From positions 26,083 to 90,082 of the forward strand of contig JAIOYV010000013.1 in NCBI GenBank assembly GCA_021740905.1: DNA of 64,000 nt, read 5' to 3'. The position numbers and the translations under genes are program-made. Below are positions 17,804 through 25,568 of this stretch, one piece after another. Position 1 is the first letter of the stretch; each line of letters opens with the position of its first letter. Under the pieces are notes generated by a model. The model ran no database searches, was not told the DNA's origin, and saw only the letters and a list, made by a program, of their open reading frames with translations. The stretch comes from Bacteroidales bacterium (lineage in GTDB: Bacteria; Bacteroidota; Bacteroidia; Bacteroidales; M50B96).

Positions 17804-18979
17804 TTACTTATTAATTTTAACTTTTTTGTAAAATTCATAATTATCTGTCCCGTTTTTGTCCGAGGGATCTGGTTGACAAATTATCTGTAGTGTGTAATAA
17901 TCGGGATATAGGTTGACTTCAAGAGCTGAGAAGGTGCTTTTAGTAATGATTGATGCGAGATGCTCTACCTTGTCTTTTTCAACATTATAATATTTAAATT
18001 TAAATTTAAAGTCATTGACCAAGGTTGATGGATGTGCTTCAAGCTTTATTTTTATGAAGTAAGAAGATTTTATAAAATCGTATTGAAGGTTGTATTCAAT
18101 ATTGGACAGCCTGAAACTTACAGGCTTATCGTTCTGTTTTTCTACCAGCTTAAAATATTTTGCAGGAAGCAAAATCGACACATTCGAATCGAGAAATTGG
18201 ATATTTCCTTTTGGCAACAAATAATCATCCAATAAATCCGGTACATCCAAACTATTATATGCAAGGAAAAAATCAGCAATATTATCACGGGTTTTAATAG
18301 GATCCTTATCCTTTAAAAAAGCAACATAAGCCGAATAGTTGCAATCGGCATGGGGCATTGCTACACGAATCGAATCGCATATATTGGCAAATACGGTAGT
18401 GGTGTCGACATGGATGTTGTTTTTCGCATTAATGGTTTGTAAATACTTAATCTCTTTGTATGATTTTTTGCTGTAATAATCGAACGGAATATATCTATTT
18501 ATAAAATTTGATAATACCTCATTGTTGGATACTCCAGCGATAAGTTTGATATACAAAAAGTTCATGCCATTATCTTCTGGATCAAAATCTTGAAAAGTGA
18601 AATTGCTGTAATAGGCTTTTACTCGCCACTCGAAATTAGACAATATACTGGTTGTATAAAGTTTTTCTTTCAGGTTTTTCTCGAATGATATTTTTAGGTC
18701 AGTGCCGAAAAATTCGAACATATAGTTTTTTTTTACTATCAGTTCGAGCTGGTTGAAGGAGGCAGCACCACTAGGATCATGACTATTCTGTAAGTCCCTG
18801 TAAAACATGTAATCAGCCGAATGCCTACACCAGTCTTTCATAAATCCAAGTTCAAGTGGAAAACCTTCAAATTCCTGATTGAGAAAAATATTTGATAGCG
18901 AAGGATAATACCGACGGGATGACTGTGCAAGCAGGTTGACAGAAATTAAAAGGAAGATCAACAGAAATCTAAAATTCAC
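17804..18979 (-). CDS. Secreted protein of unknown function
   Basis: 391 residues if translation begins at GTG 18979, giving a classic signal peptide, NFRFLLIFLLISVNLLAQ. The frame stays open to an ATG at 19102, but that extension reads through the flanking stem-loop repeat and is probably not coding. The mature protein is Asp/Asn/Tyr-rich with no cysteine pattern or recognised domain. A beta-rich C-terminal part (SFRLSNIEYNLQYDFIKSS) might form a sandwich domain. Base composition is AT-rich relative to the two-component genes. It is bracketed by two copies of a stem-loop repeat, which suggests a cassette-like insertion. Confidence 0.65.
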   Translation of the reverse strand: MNFRFLLIFLLISVNLLAQSSRRYYPSLSNIFLNQEFEGFPLELGFMKDWCRHSADYMFYRDLQNSHDPSGAASFNQLELIVKKNYMFEFFGTDLKISFEKNLKEKLYTTSILSNFEWRVKAYYSNFTFQDFDPEDNGMNFLYIKLIAGVSNNEVLSNFINRYIPFDYYSKKSYKEIKYLQTINAKNNIHVDTTTVFANICDSIRVAMPHADCNYSAYVAFLKDKDPIKTRDNIADFFLAYNSLDVPDLLDDYLLPKGNIQFLDSNVSILLPAKYFKLVEKQNDKPVSFRLSNIEYNLQYDFIKSSYFIKIKLEAHPSTLVNDFKFKFKYYNVEKDKVEHLASIITKSTFSALEVNLYPDYYTLQIICQPDPSDKNGTDNYEFYKKVKINK

Positions 18980-19071
18980 GGTTTTTAAATTTAGTAATAC
19001 AGTAAACAAAAATAGGTAATTTTTTTGTTCGGTAAAGGTGGCGCGACTGGAATGAAGGGAACAGAATGCCC

Positions 19072-19127
19072 ACTTGCTAAACATCACAAAGATGTTTAGC
19101 AAGTAGATAAAGGAAATGACACCATCC
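19072..19127. repeat. Right copy of the stem-loop direct repeat
   Basis: A perfect 14-bp inverted repeat, ACTTGCTAAACATC (19072-19085) and GATGTTTAGCAAGT (19091-19104), then a tail ending CATCCT. Same orientation as the copy at 17742, 1330 bases away. Confidence 0.75.
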
Positions 19128-19210
19128 TACTCATTAAAAACCTGCCAGATTCTCTGAAATACATTCCGCTCTCTTGGTCAAAACTTAAAAAAAAACTTTC
19201 ACTAGCCCTT

Positions 19211-19319
19211 TTATACCAATTGTGTATTAAAATGCGCTGAAAGCCATTTTAATATTTACAATGGTAAATGCCGGTATATACCTGCCTGTCCGGCAGGCAG
19301 GTTTGAAGGGGCTTTAGGG
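19211..19319. repeat. ~90-bp dispersed repeat, copy A with palindrome insertion
   Basis: Begins TTATACCAATTGT, continues AATGCGCTGAAAGCC and TTTACAATGGTAAATG, and ends TTTGAAGGGGCTTTAGG. A second copy lies at 34822-34908. This copy alone carries a GC-rich palindrome, CCTGCCTG-N5-CAGGCAGG (19281-19301), in the middle. Confidence 0.8.
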
Positions 19320-19338
19320 CAATTTAATATAAAACTTT

Positions 19339-19372
19339 TTGGATAAAAAGATATCTGTTATTTTTATCTTTG
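19339..19372 (+). promoter_or_regulatory. Candidate promoter for the AAA ATPase operon
   Basis: TTG (19339-19341), 23 bases, TATCTTTG (19365-19372), 20 bases before the ATG at 19393. It fits the Bacteroidota consensus with long spacing and suggests the pair is expressed independently. Confidence 0.45.
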
Positions 19373-19392
19373 TAAAAATAACACTTTATAAA

Positions 19393-20562
19393 ATGGATCA
19401 CTTAAAAGTAAAATCGTTTGGACCTATTGGAGAAGCTGATATAAAATTTGGTGATCTCACCTTATTGATAGGTCCACAAGCAAGTGGAAAGAGTATTCTA
19501 CTTCAACTTGTAAAGTTGATTATAGACAAAAATAATATCCCATCAGTACTGAAACAAAATAATTACGAGTGGGGCAATAAAAAGGAAAATTTCTTGGACT
19601 TGTTTTTTGGTGAAAGTATGTCTTCAGTCTGGAATCCAGACACTAAAATTTACTCTGATGAAAAGGAATATGTTATAAGGTCATTTCTAGCGAAACAAGG
19701 AGTTAGAGAAGCTTCAAGAACCGAAAAACTCTTTTATATCCCTGCTCAACGTGTTGTGACAATGAGTCAGGGTTGGCCTAGAGCTTTCGGTACATTTGAT
19801 ATCGGAGACCCATTTGTTCTGAAACAATTTAGTGAGTCTATTCGAGTGCTTATGGAGAAAGAAACCATAATTGGAGACAGTGACAATAGCAATGTTTTTC
19901 CAAAACCCAATCGCATTAAAGAACCACTTAGAAAAATATTGGATGAAAGCATCTTTCATGGTGCCAAAGTAGAATCAGATAATTCAAGTTTAAAAAGAAG
20001 ATTTCTGTTGAAAGTTGGTGAAAGCAAACTCCCTTTTATGACATGGAGTGCTGGTCAGAAAGAATTTATGCCCTTACTCCTTTCACTTTATTATCTGATG
20101 CCTGCCTCAAAAGTAAGATTGAAAAATGACATAAAAACAGTAATTATCGAAGAGCCTGAAATGGGATTGCATCCAAAAGCAATCCAAGCCTTGATGGTTG
20201 TTTTTCTAGAACTTATTGCAAGAGGCTACAGGTTAATTATCTCAACACATTCTCCCGTATTGTTAGAGTTACTTTGGGCTATGAATTATATTAAAAACTT
20301 CGGCGGCACCCCTGGTGATCTATTCGAACTGTTCTCACTTGAAAAGAATGCTTCAATAGCAAAAACATTCAATACTATTATCAATGAGAAAACTTTTGCA
20401 ACCTACTTTTTTGATCAAAACAATAAAGGTGTTGACGTTCGGAATATTTCATCCCTTGACGCTAGCAGCGATGATATGGCAACCTCCAATTGGGGCGGAC
20501 TTACAGATTTTGCATCTAAAGCAGGAGATATTGTATCAAAACTTGTAGCAAATGAAAAGTAA
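19393..20562 (+). CDS. AAA family (ABC-ATPase-like) ATPase, defence-type
   Basis: 389 residues from ATG 19393; the frame opens 18 codons earlier but over the promoter box. The N-terminal MDHLKVKSFGPIGEADIKFGDLTLLIGPQASGKS has the Walker A typical of OLD/RloA/PtuA-type SMC-like ATPases. An ABC-type signature is seen as TWSAGQKEF, Walker B as KTVIIEEPEMGLHP, and the H-loop as LIISTHSPVLLELLW. No TOPRIM or nuclease domain is fused; the C-terminus (about 330-389) is unassigned. It overlaps the next gene by 11 bases. Such ATPases commonly act as sensors or motors in anti-phage systems. The stub of hsdM two genes on places it in a restriction-modification locus. The gene is visibly AT-richer than its neighbours. 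Confidence 0.88.
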   Translation: MDHLKVKSFGPIGEADIKFGDLTLLIGPQASGKSILLQLVKLIIDKNNIPSVLKQNNYEWGNKKENFLDLFFGESMSSVWNPDTKIYSDEKEYVIRSFLAKQGVREASRTEKLFYIPAQRVVTMSQGWPRAFGTFDIGDPFVLKQFSESIRVLMEKETIIGDSDNSNVFPKPNRIKEPLRKILDESIFHGAKVESDNSSLKRRFLLKVGESKLPFMTWSAGQKEFMPLLLSLYYLMPASKVRLKNDIKTVIIEEPEMGLHPKAIQALMVVFLELIARGYRLIISTHSPVLLELLWAMNYIKNFGGTPGDLFELFSLEKNASIAKTFNTIINEKTFATYFFDQNNKGVDVRNISSLDASSDDMATSNWGGLTDFASKAGDIVSKLVANEK

Positions 20563-21034
20563 AAAATACAAACCCAATAAGAAGAAGACATTTAAACAAG
20601 CTATCGAAGCCACAGAGGAGGTTCGATTTTGTTATAAAGAAGGCAAATCGGCAATTTTAAATAGAGAACGAAACAAAGTTGAATTATCGGATCCTAGAAA
20701 ATGCGGAGGAAGTTTATTTATAGATCAATGTCTGATTGAACAAAATTTATATGCTCAGGATAATCGTTGGGATTATGCTATTGATTATAATGGAGAGGTG
20801 TTTTTCTTTGAAGTACATACTGCAAATACTCGAGAGGTTAGGACTGTATTAAATAAGCTTTCATGGTTGAAAGATTGGCTTAATCAAAAAGCTCCCGAAA
20901 TAAATATTTTGAAAGCTAAAACCTCATTTTATTGGGTACAATCAAACGGATCTCACATTCTTAAAAATTCTTCTCAAGAAAGAGAAGTTCTTCAAGAGGG
21001 GTTAAAACCGATTTCAAAACTAGTTCTTAAATAA
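20552..21034 (+). CDS. 160-residue partner of the AAA ATPase (possible nuclease)
   Basis: Starts inside the last codons of the ATPase gene (11-base overlap), so translation is probably coupled. The N-terminus is very basic (KSKKYKPNKKKTFKQ). The middle has KCGGSLFIDQCLI and RWDYAIDYNGEVFFFEVHT. The spacing of Asp74 or Asp78 to Glu87-Val-His89 resembles a PD-(D/E)xK-like core with His in place of Lys, but this is a weak reading and no family was recognised. A conserved role as effector or toxin controlled by the ATPase is inference from the operon. The stop is one base before the ATG of the hsdM stub. Confidence 0.75.
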   Translation: MKSKKYKPNKKKTFKQAIEATEEVRFCYKEGKSAILNRERNKVELSDPRKCGGSLFIDQCLIEQNLYAQDNRWDYAIDYNGEVFFFEVHTANTREVRTVLNKLSWLKDWLNQKAPEINILKAKTSFYWVQSNGSHILKNSSQEREVLQEGLKPISKLVLK

Positions 21035-21035
21035 C

Positions 21036-21131
21036 ATGAGTAACAACACGTCTAGTATAGTGTCAAAAGTCTGGTCTTTTTGCAGAGAAAGAACCAGGCA
21101 TTTAACCCTAATTAGTCATGTTTCTTCATAA
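21036..21131 (+). pseudogene. Stub of type I restriction-modification methylase (HsdM N-terminus)
   Basis: ATG at 21036, one base after the previous stop, opens MSNNTSSIVSKVWSFC. This is the characteristic start of many HsdM subunits, which normally continue LRDDGVGYGDYLEQLTYLLFLKM. Here the match stops after residue 16 (about base 21083) and 15 unrelated residues lead to TAA at 21129. The rest of hsdM, and any hsdS and hsdR, is missing. The upstream ATPase pair therefore once formed the 5' end of a type I R-M operon. The call rests on the short N-terminal match as I recall the family. Confidence 0.65.
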
Positions 21132-21231
21132 TATTGGGTGGTATTGAAAGCGATAACTTCATTTCTCCTGACTCGGGGATAGAGGGAAATGAACCTCCCA
21201 TCCCATTTTCTTCATCAATCTTACTCTTCAT
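21112..21231 (-). CDS. Short open frame, 39 residues, possibly a gene remnant
   Basis: ATG 21231 to TAA 21112, reading MKSKIDEENGMGGS then SFPSIPESGEMKLSLS and ending NIMKKHD. The frame stays open nine codons upstream of the ATG (SWIIATEL). Composition looks protein-like (Glu, Ser, Pro, Lys) rather than random. It lies downstream of the epimerase on the same strand and overlaps the hsdM stub by 20 bases on the other strand. It could be the C-terminal tail of a lost gene or a small real protein. No family recognised. Confidence 0.3.
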   Translation of the reverse strand: MKSKIDEENGMGGSFPSIPESGEMKLSLSIPPNIMKKHD

Positions 21232-21268
21232 TAATTCAGTCGCAATAATCCAGCTTTAATAAAAACAC

Positions 21269-22147
21269 TCAACCACCCGGATGCTTTTGTGTCAAATCCC
21301 CCAATGCTGATTCAATATCAGGATAATCGAACTTGAAGCCATTCGATTGGAGTTTTTCTGGAATTACCCAGGGGGCATTTACCATGATTGATGATGCCTC
21401 GCCATACAGCAAACGGAGGATGAATGGGGGGACGATGAAAAAGCTGGGACGTTTCAAGACTTTCCCCAATGCCTTCGAAAATTCTTTGTTGGTGACAGGT
21501 TTTGGTGCAACCAGATTATAAATACCGTTTGCATTTTTGTTGTTGATGAAATATTGAATGGCATTCATCAAGTCCTTAATGTGAATAAACGACAAGGGCT
21601 GCATCCCTTTGCCAATACGGCCACCAACTCCCATTTTAAAGGGCCGTGCCATAGTGGGGAAGGCCCCACCTTTTTTGGCCAGTACCACACCAAGTCGCAT
21701 GATAACCACCCGGATATTGTGCAGTCCGGTAAATTGCAAATTGCATTTTTCCCAGTCTTGAACCAGGTGGCCAACAAAATTAGGATCGAACGATTGGCTT
21801 TCTTCCGAGTGGATTTTTTCCGATGTTTCGTAAATGCCAATAGCGGAAGCTGCAATATATAAAAGTGGCCTGTCCTTTAGTAATTTAAATGCAGTGTATA
21901 TTTTCTCGGATGTGTCGACGCGGCTGCTCCTTAATTTTCTCTTATAGGATTGCGTCCATCTCTTTAACAAAGGTGCTCCGGCAAGGTTTATCAGCACATC
22001 GGCTTCGCGAAAAAACTCCTTAAATTCGTGAATGTTGCGCTTAAAATGCTTCCTCCCCAATGGCACTACCTCGTGCCCCTCAGCCTCGAACATTTCTTTC
22101 AGGGCACTACCAATCAAACCACTTGCACCACTAATTACAACCCTCAT
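21269..22147 (-). CDS. TIGR01777-family epimerase (SDR39U1-like)
   Basis: 292 residues. The N-terminal NAD(P)-binding motif is VVISGASGLIGSAL (GxxGxxG). INLAGAPLLKRWTQSYK and SAIGIYETS follow the family pattern, with the S-x24-YxxxK core altered as usual for this group. The C-terminal DUF1731-like tail starts near RLLYGEASSIMVNAPWVIPEKL. Members are atypical extended short-chain dehydrogenases, linked to cell division inhibition (YfcH/SulA annotation) without proven substrate. It is transcribed toward the R-M remnant. Confidence 0.9.
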   Translation of the reverse strand: MRVVISGASGLIGSALKEMFEAEGHEVVPLGRKHFKRNIHEFKEFFREADVLINLAGAPLLKRWTQSYKRKLRSSRVDTSEKIYTAFKLLKDRPLLYIAASAIGIYETSEKIHSEESQSFDPNFVGHLVQDWEKCNLQFTGLHNIRVVIMRLGVVLAKKGGAFPTMARPFKMGVGGRIGKGMQPLSFIHIKDLMNAIQYFINNKNANGIYNLVAPKPVTNKEFSKALGKVLKRPSFFIVPPFILRLLYGEASSIMVNAPWVIPEKLQSNGFKFDYPDIESALGDLTQKHPGG

Positions 22148-22476
22148 CGATCATCCTTCTTATTGCAAAAAATCAAGCCGCAAAAATATCAATTCTATTG
22201 TCGTTTGAAAAGGGATAGGAATGTTTTTGTTGTGGGTGTACAACAAAATAAACGAATTGAAATAATTGCCGATAGTGATTGTTTTATGAGATCAGATTCC
22301 TGCCCCGCCACTGCGGTGGTTTCATCCAAGCCGAATTACTTTCCATATTGTTTCATTTTCTATTTTACCAAAAATTGGTTACCTTTCGCAAGCTTCTGAC
22401 ACACATTCTCATTGAAGGGAGAAATGGTTTGGCGTAATTGATGAAATTTATTTAAAATATTAAAAAACTCATAGCT
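22148..22476. other. Intergenic region
   Basis: 329 bp between divergent genes, no coding frame. It contains GGGTGTACAACAAAATAAAC (22234-22253, motif family) and a small hairpin CCGCCACTGCGG (about 22305). No clear promoter was identified. Confidence 0.5.
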
Positions 22477-24573
22477 ATGAAAAGCAAATTTTTTCATTTT
22501 ATATTATTTGTTTCCTTTCTGTTTTTGACTGTTACCTTGTCGGCGAGTGCCCCTTTCATGCCTTCATCAACAGGCTCTCAATCGACTAATCTTTTCTCCG
22601 ATGTGTTTCTCATTCAAGGCATAAGTTGTCCGGGTGCCAACAATGCGGTGGCCGTTGTTGCCACCTTCACAGGCCAGCCACCCTACACGTTTTTGTGGAG
22701 TACGGGCGACACCACTGATCTTGTCAATAACTTATCCGCCGGTTTTTATACCATAACAGTAACCGAAGCGCAGGGGGCTGTTGATATCCTGGAGCTATTC
22801 GTCCCACCTCCAGACCCTATCCTTATTACCATCACTCAAATTGGTGCCGACTCGTTAGTGGCGGAGGCAAGCGGAGGCATGCCGCCTTATTCCTATGTTT
22901 GGTCAAATGGTTTTCAGGCACCTCAAATTGGCAATCTTCCTAATGGTTTGTATGAAGTTACAGTTACTGATGCAAACTTATGTTCACAAACTGAAAATTA
23001 CGAAATTGCGGCCACCGGGCCAGGCTGGGTAATTTACCCCAACTCCCAATATCATAGCATTGTAATTCCCAGTCAAGCAGATCTTACGGTGAATGGAGAC
23101 CCTCTGGAACCCGGCGATCAGATTGGTGTTTTTTACGATTCGTCCGGAACACTTGCCTGTGGTGGCATTTTGGTTTGGCAAGGTGTAAGCGATACCCTTT
23201 TGGCTTATGGTGATATTTTTACAACCACCTCTGTTGTTGAAGGTTTTTACCCAGGGGAGCAATTTACCTGGAAGATTTGGGATGCTTCGCGAGATGAGGT
23301 ATTTAAAGCCTTAGTAGAATACAATCCTACCGCATTTCCAAATGCCGGGAACTATTCCCAATCTGGCGAAAGTGGAATTATAAAGCTACAAGGATATGCC
23401 GAGCAGTTTGTTGGCATAAATGAAGGATGGGGCATTATGTCTACTTACATCGATCCATTTGAAACCGATATCAATGCTGTTTTATCTTCCATTTATCAGA
23501 ATTTGATCATCTTAAAAGATGAAAACGGAGAGGTTGTTTATCCGGCCTGGAACCTAAACACCATTGGATCGCTTATAATTGGTGAAGGATACCAGATTAA
23601 AATGAACACATTAGGGGGGACGAAAACAACATTTGTTTTGTACATAAATGGCATAAGGGTCGATCCTGATACAGAAATTATTTTACATCCGGGCTGGAAT
23701 ATAATTTCCTTTTTACACAAAGAACCTTATCCAATTACTACAATGCTCCAAAGTATCGATACAGTAACTGGAATTGTAAAAGATGAATTGGGAAACCCCT
23801 ACATTCCAGACGATTCGCCCTGGGTGCCCCCATTAATCCCTTTGAATAATATCGGCGATATGCAACCCGGTAAAGGCTATAAAATAAAAATCATTGCTAG
23901 CAACGATGTTATCCTGATGTACCCACCTCCCCCGACGAAAAAATATGAGGTTCCTACAAATATGCCCACTCCGCCAGAACATTTCAATGGGGTCATCAAT
24001 ACAGGAAACAATCACACCATGATAATCCCTGTCAATGCGCTGCCGTTCGATCCCGAAAAAGGGGATGAGATTGCTGTGCTTTCCAACAGCCAAATTGTTG
24101 GGGCAGCTCAACTTCACCAGGATTATTTCTGCGTGGCGGTTTTTGGCGATGATGAAACCATTAAAGAGAAAGATGGGCCAGTAGATGGCAATGTATTGCA
24201 TTTCAGGTATTGGGACAATTCGGAACAATGCGAAATAGAATTCAGGGTATGCGAATGGATTGAGGGCGATGATGTGTATGAAATCGACAAAATCAGCATT
24301 GCAGGGGAAACTGAATTCAAAAACGAAAGCGATCAGGTTACCATTTCGGTATATCCTAATCCCAACATGGGCGATTTTAGTTTGCTGTTCGATGGTGTTG
24401 AAGAAATTTCCAACCTGGAAATTACCAATACGCTGGGTCAGGTATTGTACGAATCATCCGAAATTATTACATCCAATCAGGTACTGGAATTTAGCGATTT
24501 TATTCCTGGTGTCTATTATGCAAAAGTGAAATTCAACGAAACGACAATCCTGAAAAAGATAATTGTTCAGTAA
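22477..24573 (+). CDS. SprB-repeat secreted protein with T9SS type A sorting domain
   Basis: 698 residues. The signal peptide is about 1-24 (FHFILFVSFLFLTVTLSASA). Two SprB-type repeats follow: PPYTFLWSTGDTTDLVNNLS-AGFYTITVTEAQG and PPYSYVWSNGFQAPQIGNLPNGLYEVTVTDANLC. A central region with repeated GWNIIS/GEGYQIK motifs (about 320-480) resembles domains found in other T9SS cargo. The C-terminus ISVYPNPNMGDFSLLFDG ... TILKKIIVQ is a type A sorting domain. It is expected at or beyond the outer membrane. SprB repeats occur in gliding adhesins, but no specific function can be assigned. A strong terminator follows. Confidence 0.88.
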   Translation: MKSKFFHFILFVSFLFLTVTLSASAPFMPSSTGSQSTNLFSDVFLIQGISCPGANNAVAVVATFTGQPPYTFLWSTGDTTDLVNNLSAGFYTITVTEAQGAVDILELFVPPPDPILITITQIGADSLVAEASGGMPPYSYVWSNGFQAPQIGNLPNGLYEVTVTDANLCSQTENYEIAATGPGWVIYPNSQYHSIVIPSQADLTVNGDPLEPGDQIGVFYDSSGTLACGGILVWQGVSDTLLAYGDIFTTTSVVEGFYPGEQFTWKIWDASRDEVFKALVEYNPTAFPNAGNYSQSGESGIIKLQGYAEQFVGINEGWGIMSTYIDPFETDINAVLSSIYQNLIILKDENGEVVYPAWNLNTIGSLIIGEGYQIKMNTLGGTKTTFVLYINGIRVDPDTEIILHPGWNIISFLHKEPYPITTMLQSIDTVTGIVKDELGNPYIPDDSPWVPPLIPLNNIGDMQPGKGYKIKIIASNDVILMYPPPPTKKYEVPTNMPTPPEHFNGVINTGNNHTMIIPVNALPFDPEKGDEIAVLSNSQIVGAAQLHQDYFCVAVFGDDETIKEKDGPVDGNVLHFRYWDNSEQCEIEFRVCEWIEGDDVYEIDKISIAGETEFKNESDQVTISVYPNPNMGDFSLLFDGVEEISNLEITNTLGQVLYESSEIITSNQVLEFSDFIPGVYYAKVKFNETTILKKIIVQ

Positions 24574-24576
24574 AGA

Positions 24577-24615
24577 AAACGAGGCCGGTGAATTAGAACC
24601 GGCCTCGTTTCTTTT
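24577..24615. terminator. Bidirectional intrinsic terminator
   Basis: A perfect 13-bp stem, AAACGAGGCCGGT (24577-24589) with ACCGGCCTCGTTT (24598-24610), an 8-base loop and a CTTTT tail. An A-rich left flank would allow use from the minus strand too. Confidence 0.93.
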
Positions 24616-24655
24616 AATATGTTTCCATCTGGCTTAAATTGATATTTGATTAGTC

Positions 24656-24754
24656 TCATTCAATTACCAATCGTTCCATAATACTCTCTTTCCCCGAGTT
24701 GATTTTCAGGAAATAAAGCCCCTTGTCGAAGTGCGAAACATCGATCCAACTAGC
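24656..24754 (-). pseudogene. Remnant of a T9SS type A sorting domain
   Basis: Reading on the minus strand directly after the GNAT stop codon, and in the same frame: ASWIDVSHFDKGLYFLKINS then GKESIMERLVIE and a TGA at 24656-24658. This is the typical last ~30 residues of a T9SS type A sorting domain (GLYFLKI ... RLVIE). No start codon or N-terminal part exists. It is debris of a lost T9SS cargo gene whose 5' part was deleted or replaced. Confidence 0.75.
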
Positions 24755-25288
24755 CTAAAAAGACCTGATCTTTTGTAGCGTATACTCATTTAGCCAACCT
24801 TCCGAAGTCCTTACCCAATCCTTTTTAAGGCCAATAATATCGAAGCCCATCTGCTCGAAAAGGTGGAGGCTGGCTTCGTTATTTTCCAAAATGTTGCAAT
24901 ACAGCTGGTGCAAGCCCAAAGTGGCAAAGCCATAGTCGATGGTAAGGATCAATGCCTCGCTCGCAATTCCTTTATTGCGTTGGCTTGCATCGATAACAAT
25001 CCCTAAACCGGCCCTTTGATGATAAGGCTCAAAATCAAAAATATCTATACTTCCTACCGGGAATTCCAACTCATCTTCCTTTAAATCGATCATCAACCTC
25101 AATTGCTTGACCTGGAAAATATCGAGATGCGATTTTTTGATGTACTCCTTTAACAGGAATTTTGAAATGGGGGTGATGGTATTACTTATTTCCCAAAGGC
25201 TCTGATCGTTTTCCCATTTGTAAAGGATGTCGAGATCGGAAGGCTCTGGAGCTCTTAACTTTAGCTGTTCGCTTTCTATTGTTAACAT
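24755..25288 (-). CDS. GNAT N-acetyltransferase (RimJ/RimL-like)
   Basis: 177 residues with a GNAT fold. The acetyl-CoA-binding segment is RAGLGIVIDASQRNKGIASEALILTIDYGF, then LGLHQLYCNILENNEASLHLFEQMGF. The opening LTIESEQLKLRAPEPSDLDILYKWEND is typical of RimJ/RimL-type enzymes. Substrate unknown: ribosomal protein N-termini, small-molecule amines and antibiotics are all possible. Its TAG stop is followed in frame by a T9SS tail fragment, but the enzyme ends at a natural position for the family. Confidence 0.88.
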   Translation of the reverse strand: MLTIESEQLKLRAPEPSDLDILYKWENDQSLWEISNTITPISKFLLKEYIKKSHLDIFQVKQLRLMIDLKEDELEFPVGSIDIFDFEPYHQRAGLGIVIDASQRNKGIASEALILTIDYGFATLGLHQLYCNILENNEASLHLFEQMGFDIIGLKKDWVRTSEGWLNEYTLQKIRSF

Positions 25289-25568
25289 AAGAAATATCCC
25301 TCATTGATTTGCTGGGATAAAGTTATGAAATTATTCTGTAGGTAATAAATAGTTTTTTTGGACTTATTCACAATTTGTAAACAGTCTTCATCCGCAGTTG
25401 CCACCCATTCGCTTTCTTAAAAGAATGAAATTCGAAATTGGGCAGTTAACCAGATTTGATATAGGTCTCTCCTCAATTTCCAATTTCTGATCACACACAT
25501 CATCCAATTTTCCAACACCTTGCCGACTACAAACTACCGACTGAGTCCTGCCGGCAGAGGTCTGAGGA
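25289..25568. other. Intergenic region with phrase repeats
   Basis: 280 bp, no gene. It includes GCCGACTACAAACTACCGAC and CTGCCGGCAG (about 25520-25555), related to the microrepeats at 2.7 and 62 kb. Confidence 0.45.

Noticed and set aside
18980..19102. 41-codon N-terminal extension of the secreted unknown at 17.8 kb
   Set aside because: It reads through the stem-loop repeat and would bury the signal peptide; the GTG at 18979 is more plausible.
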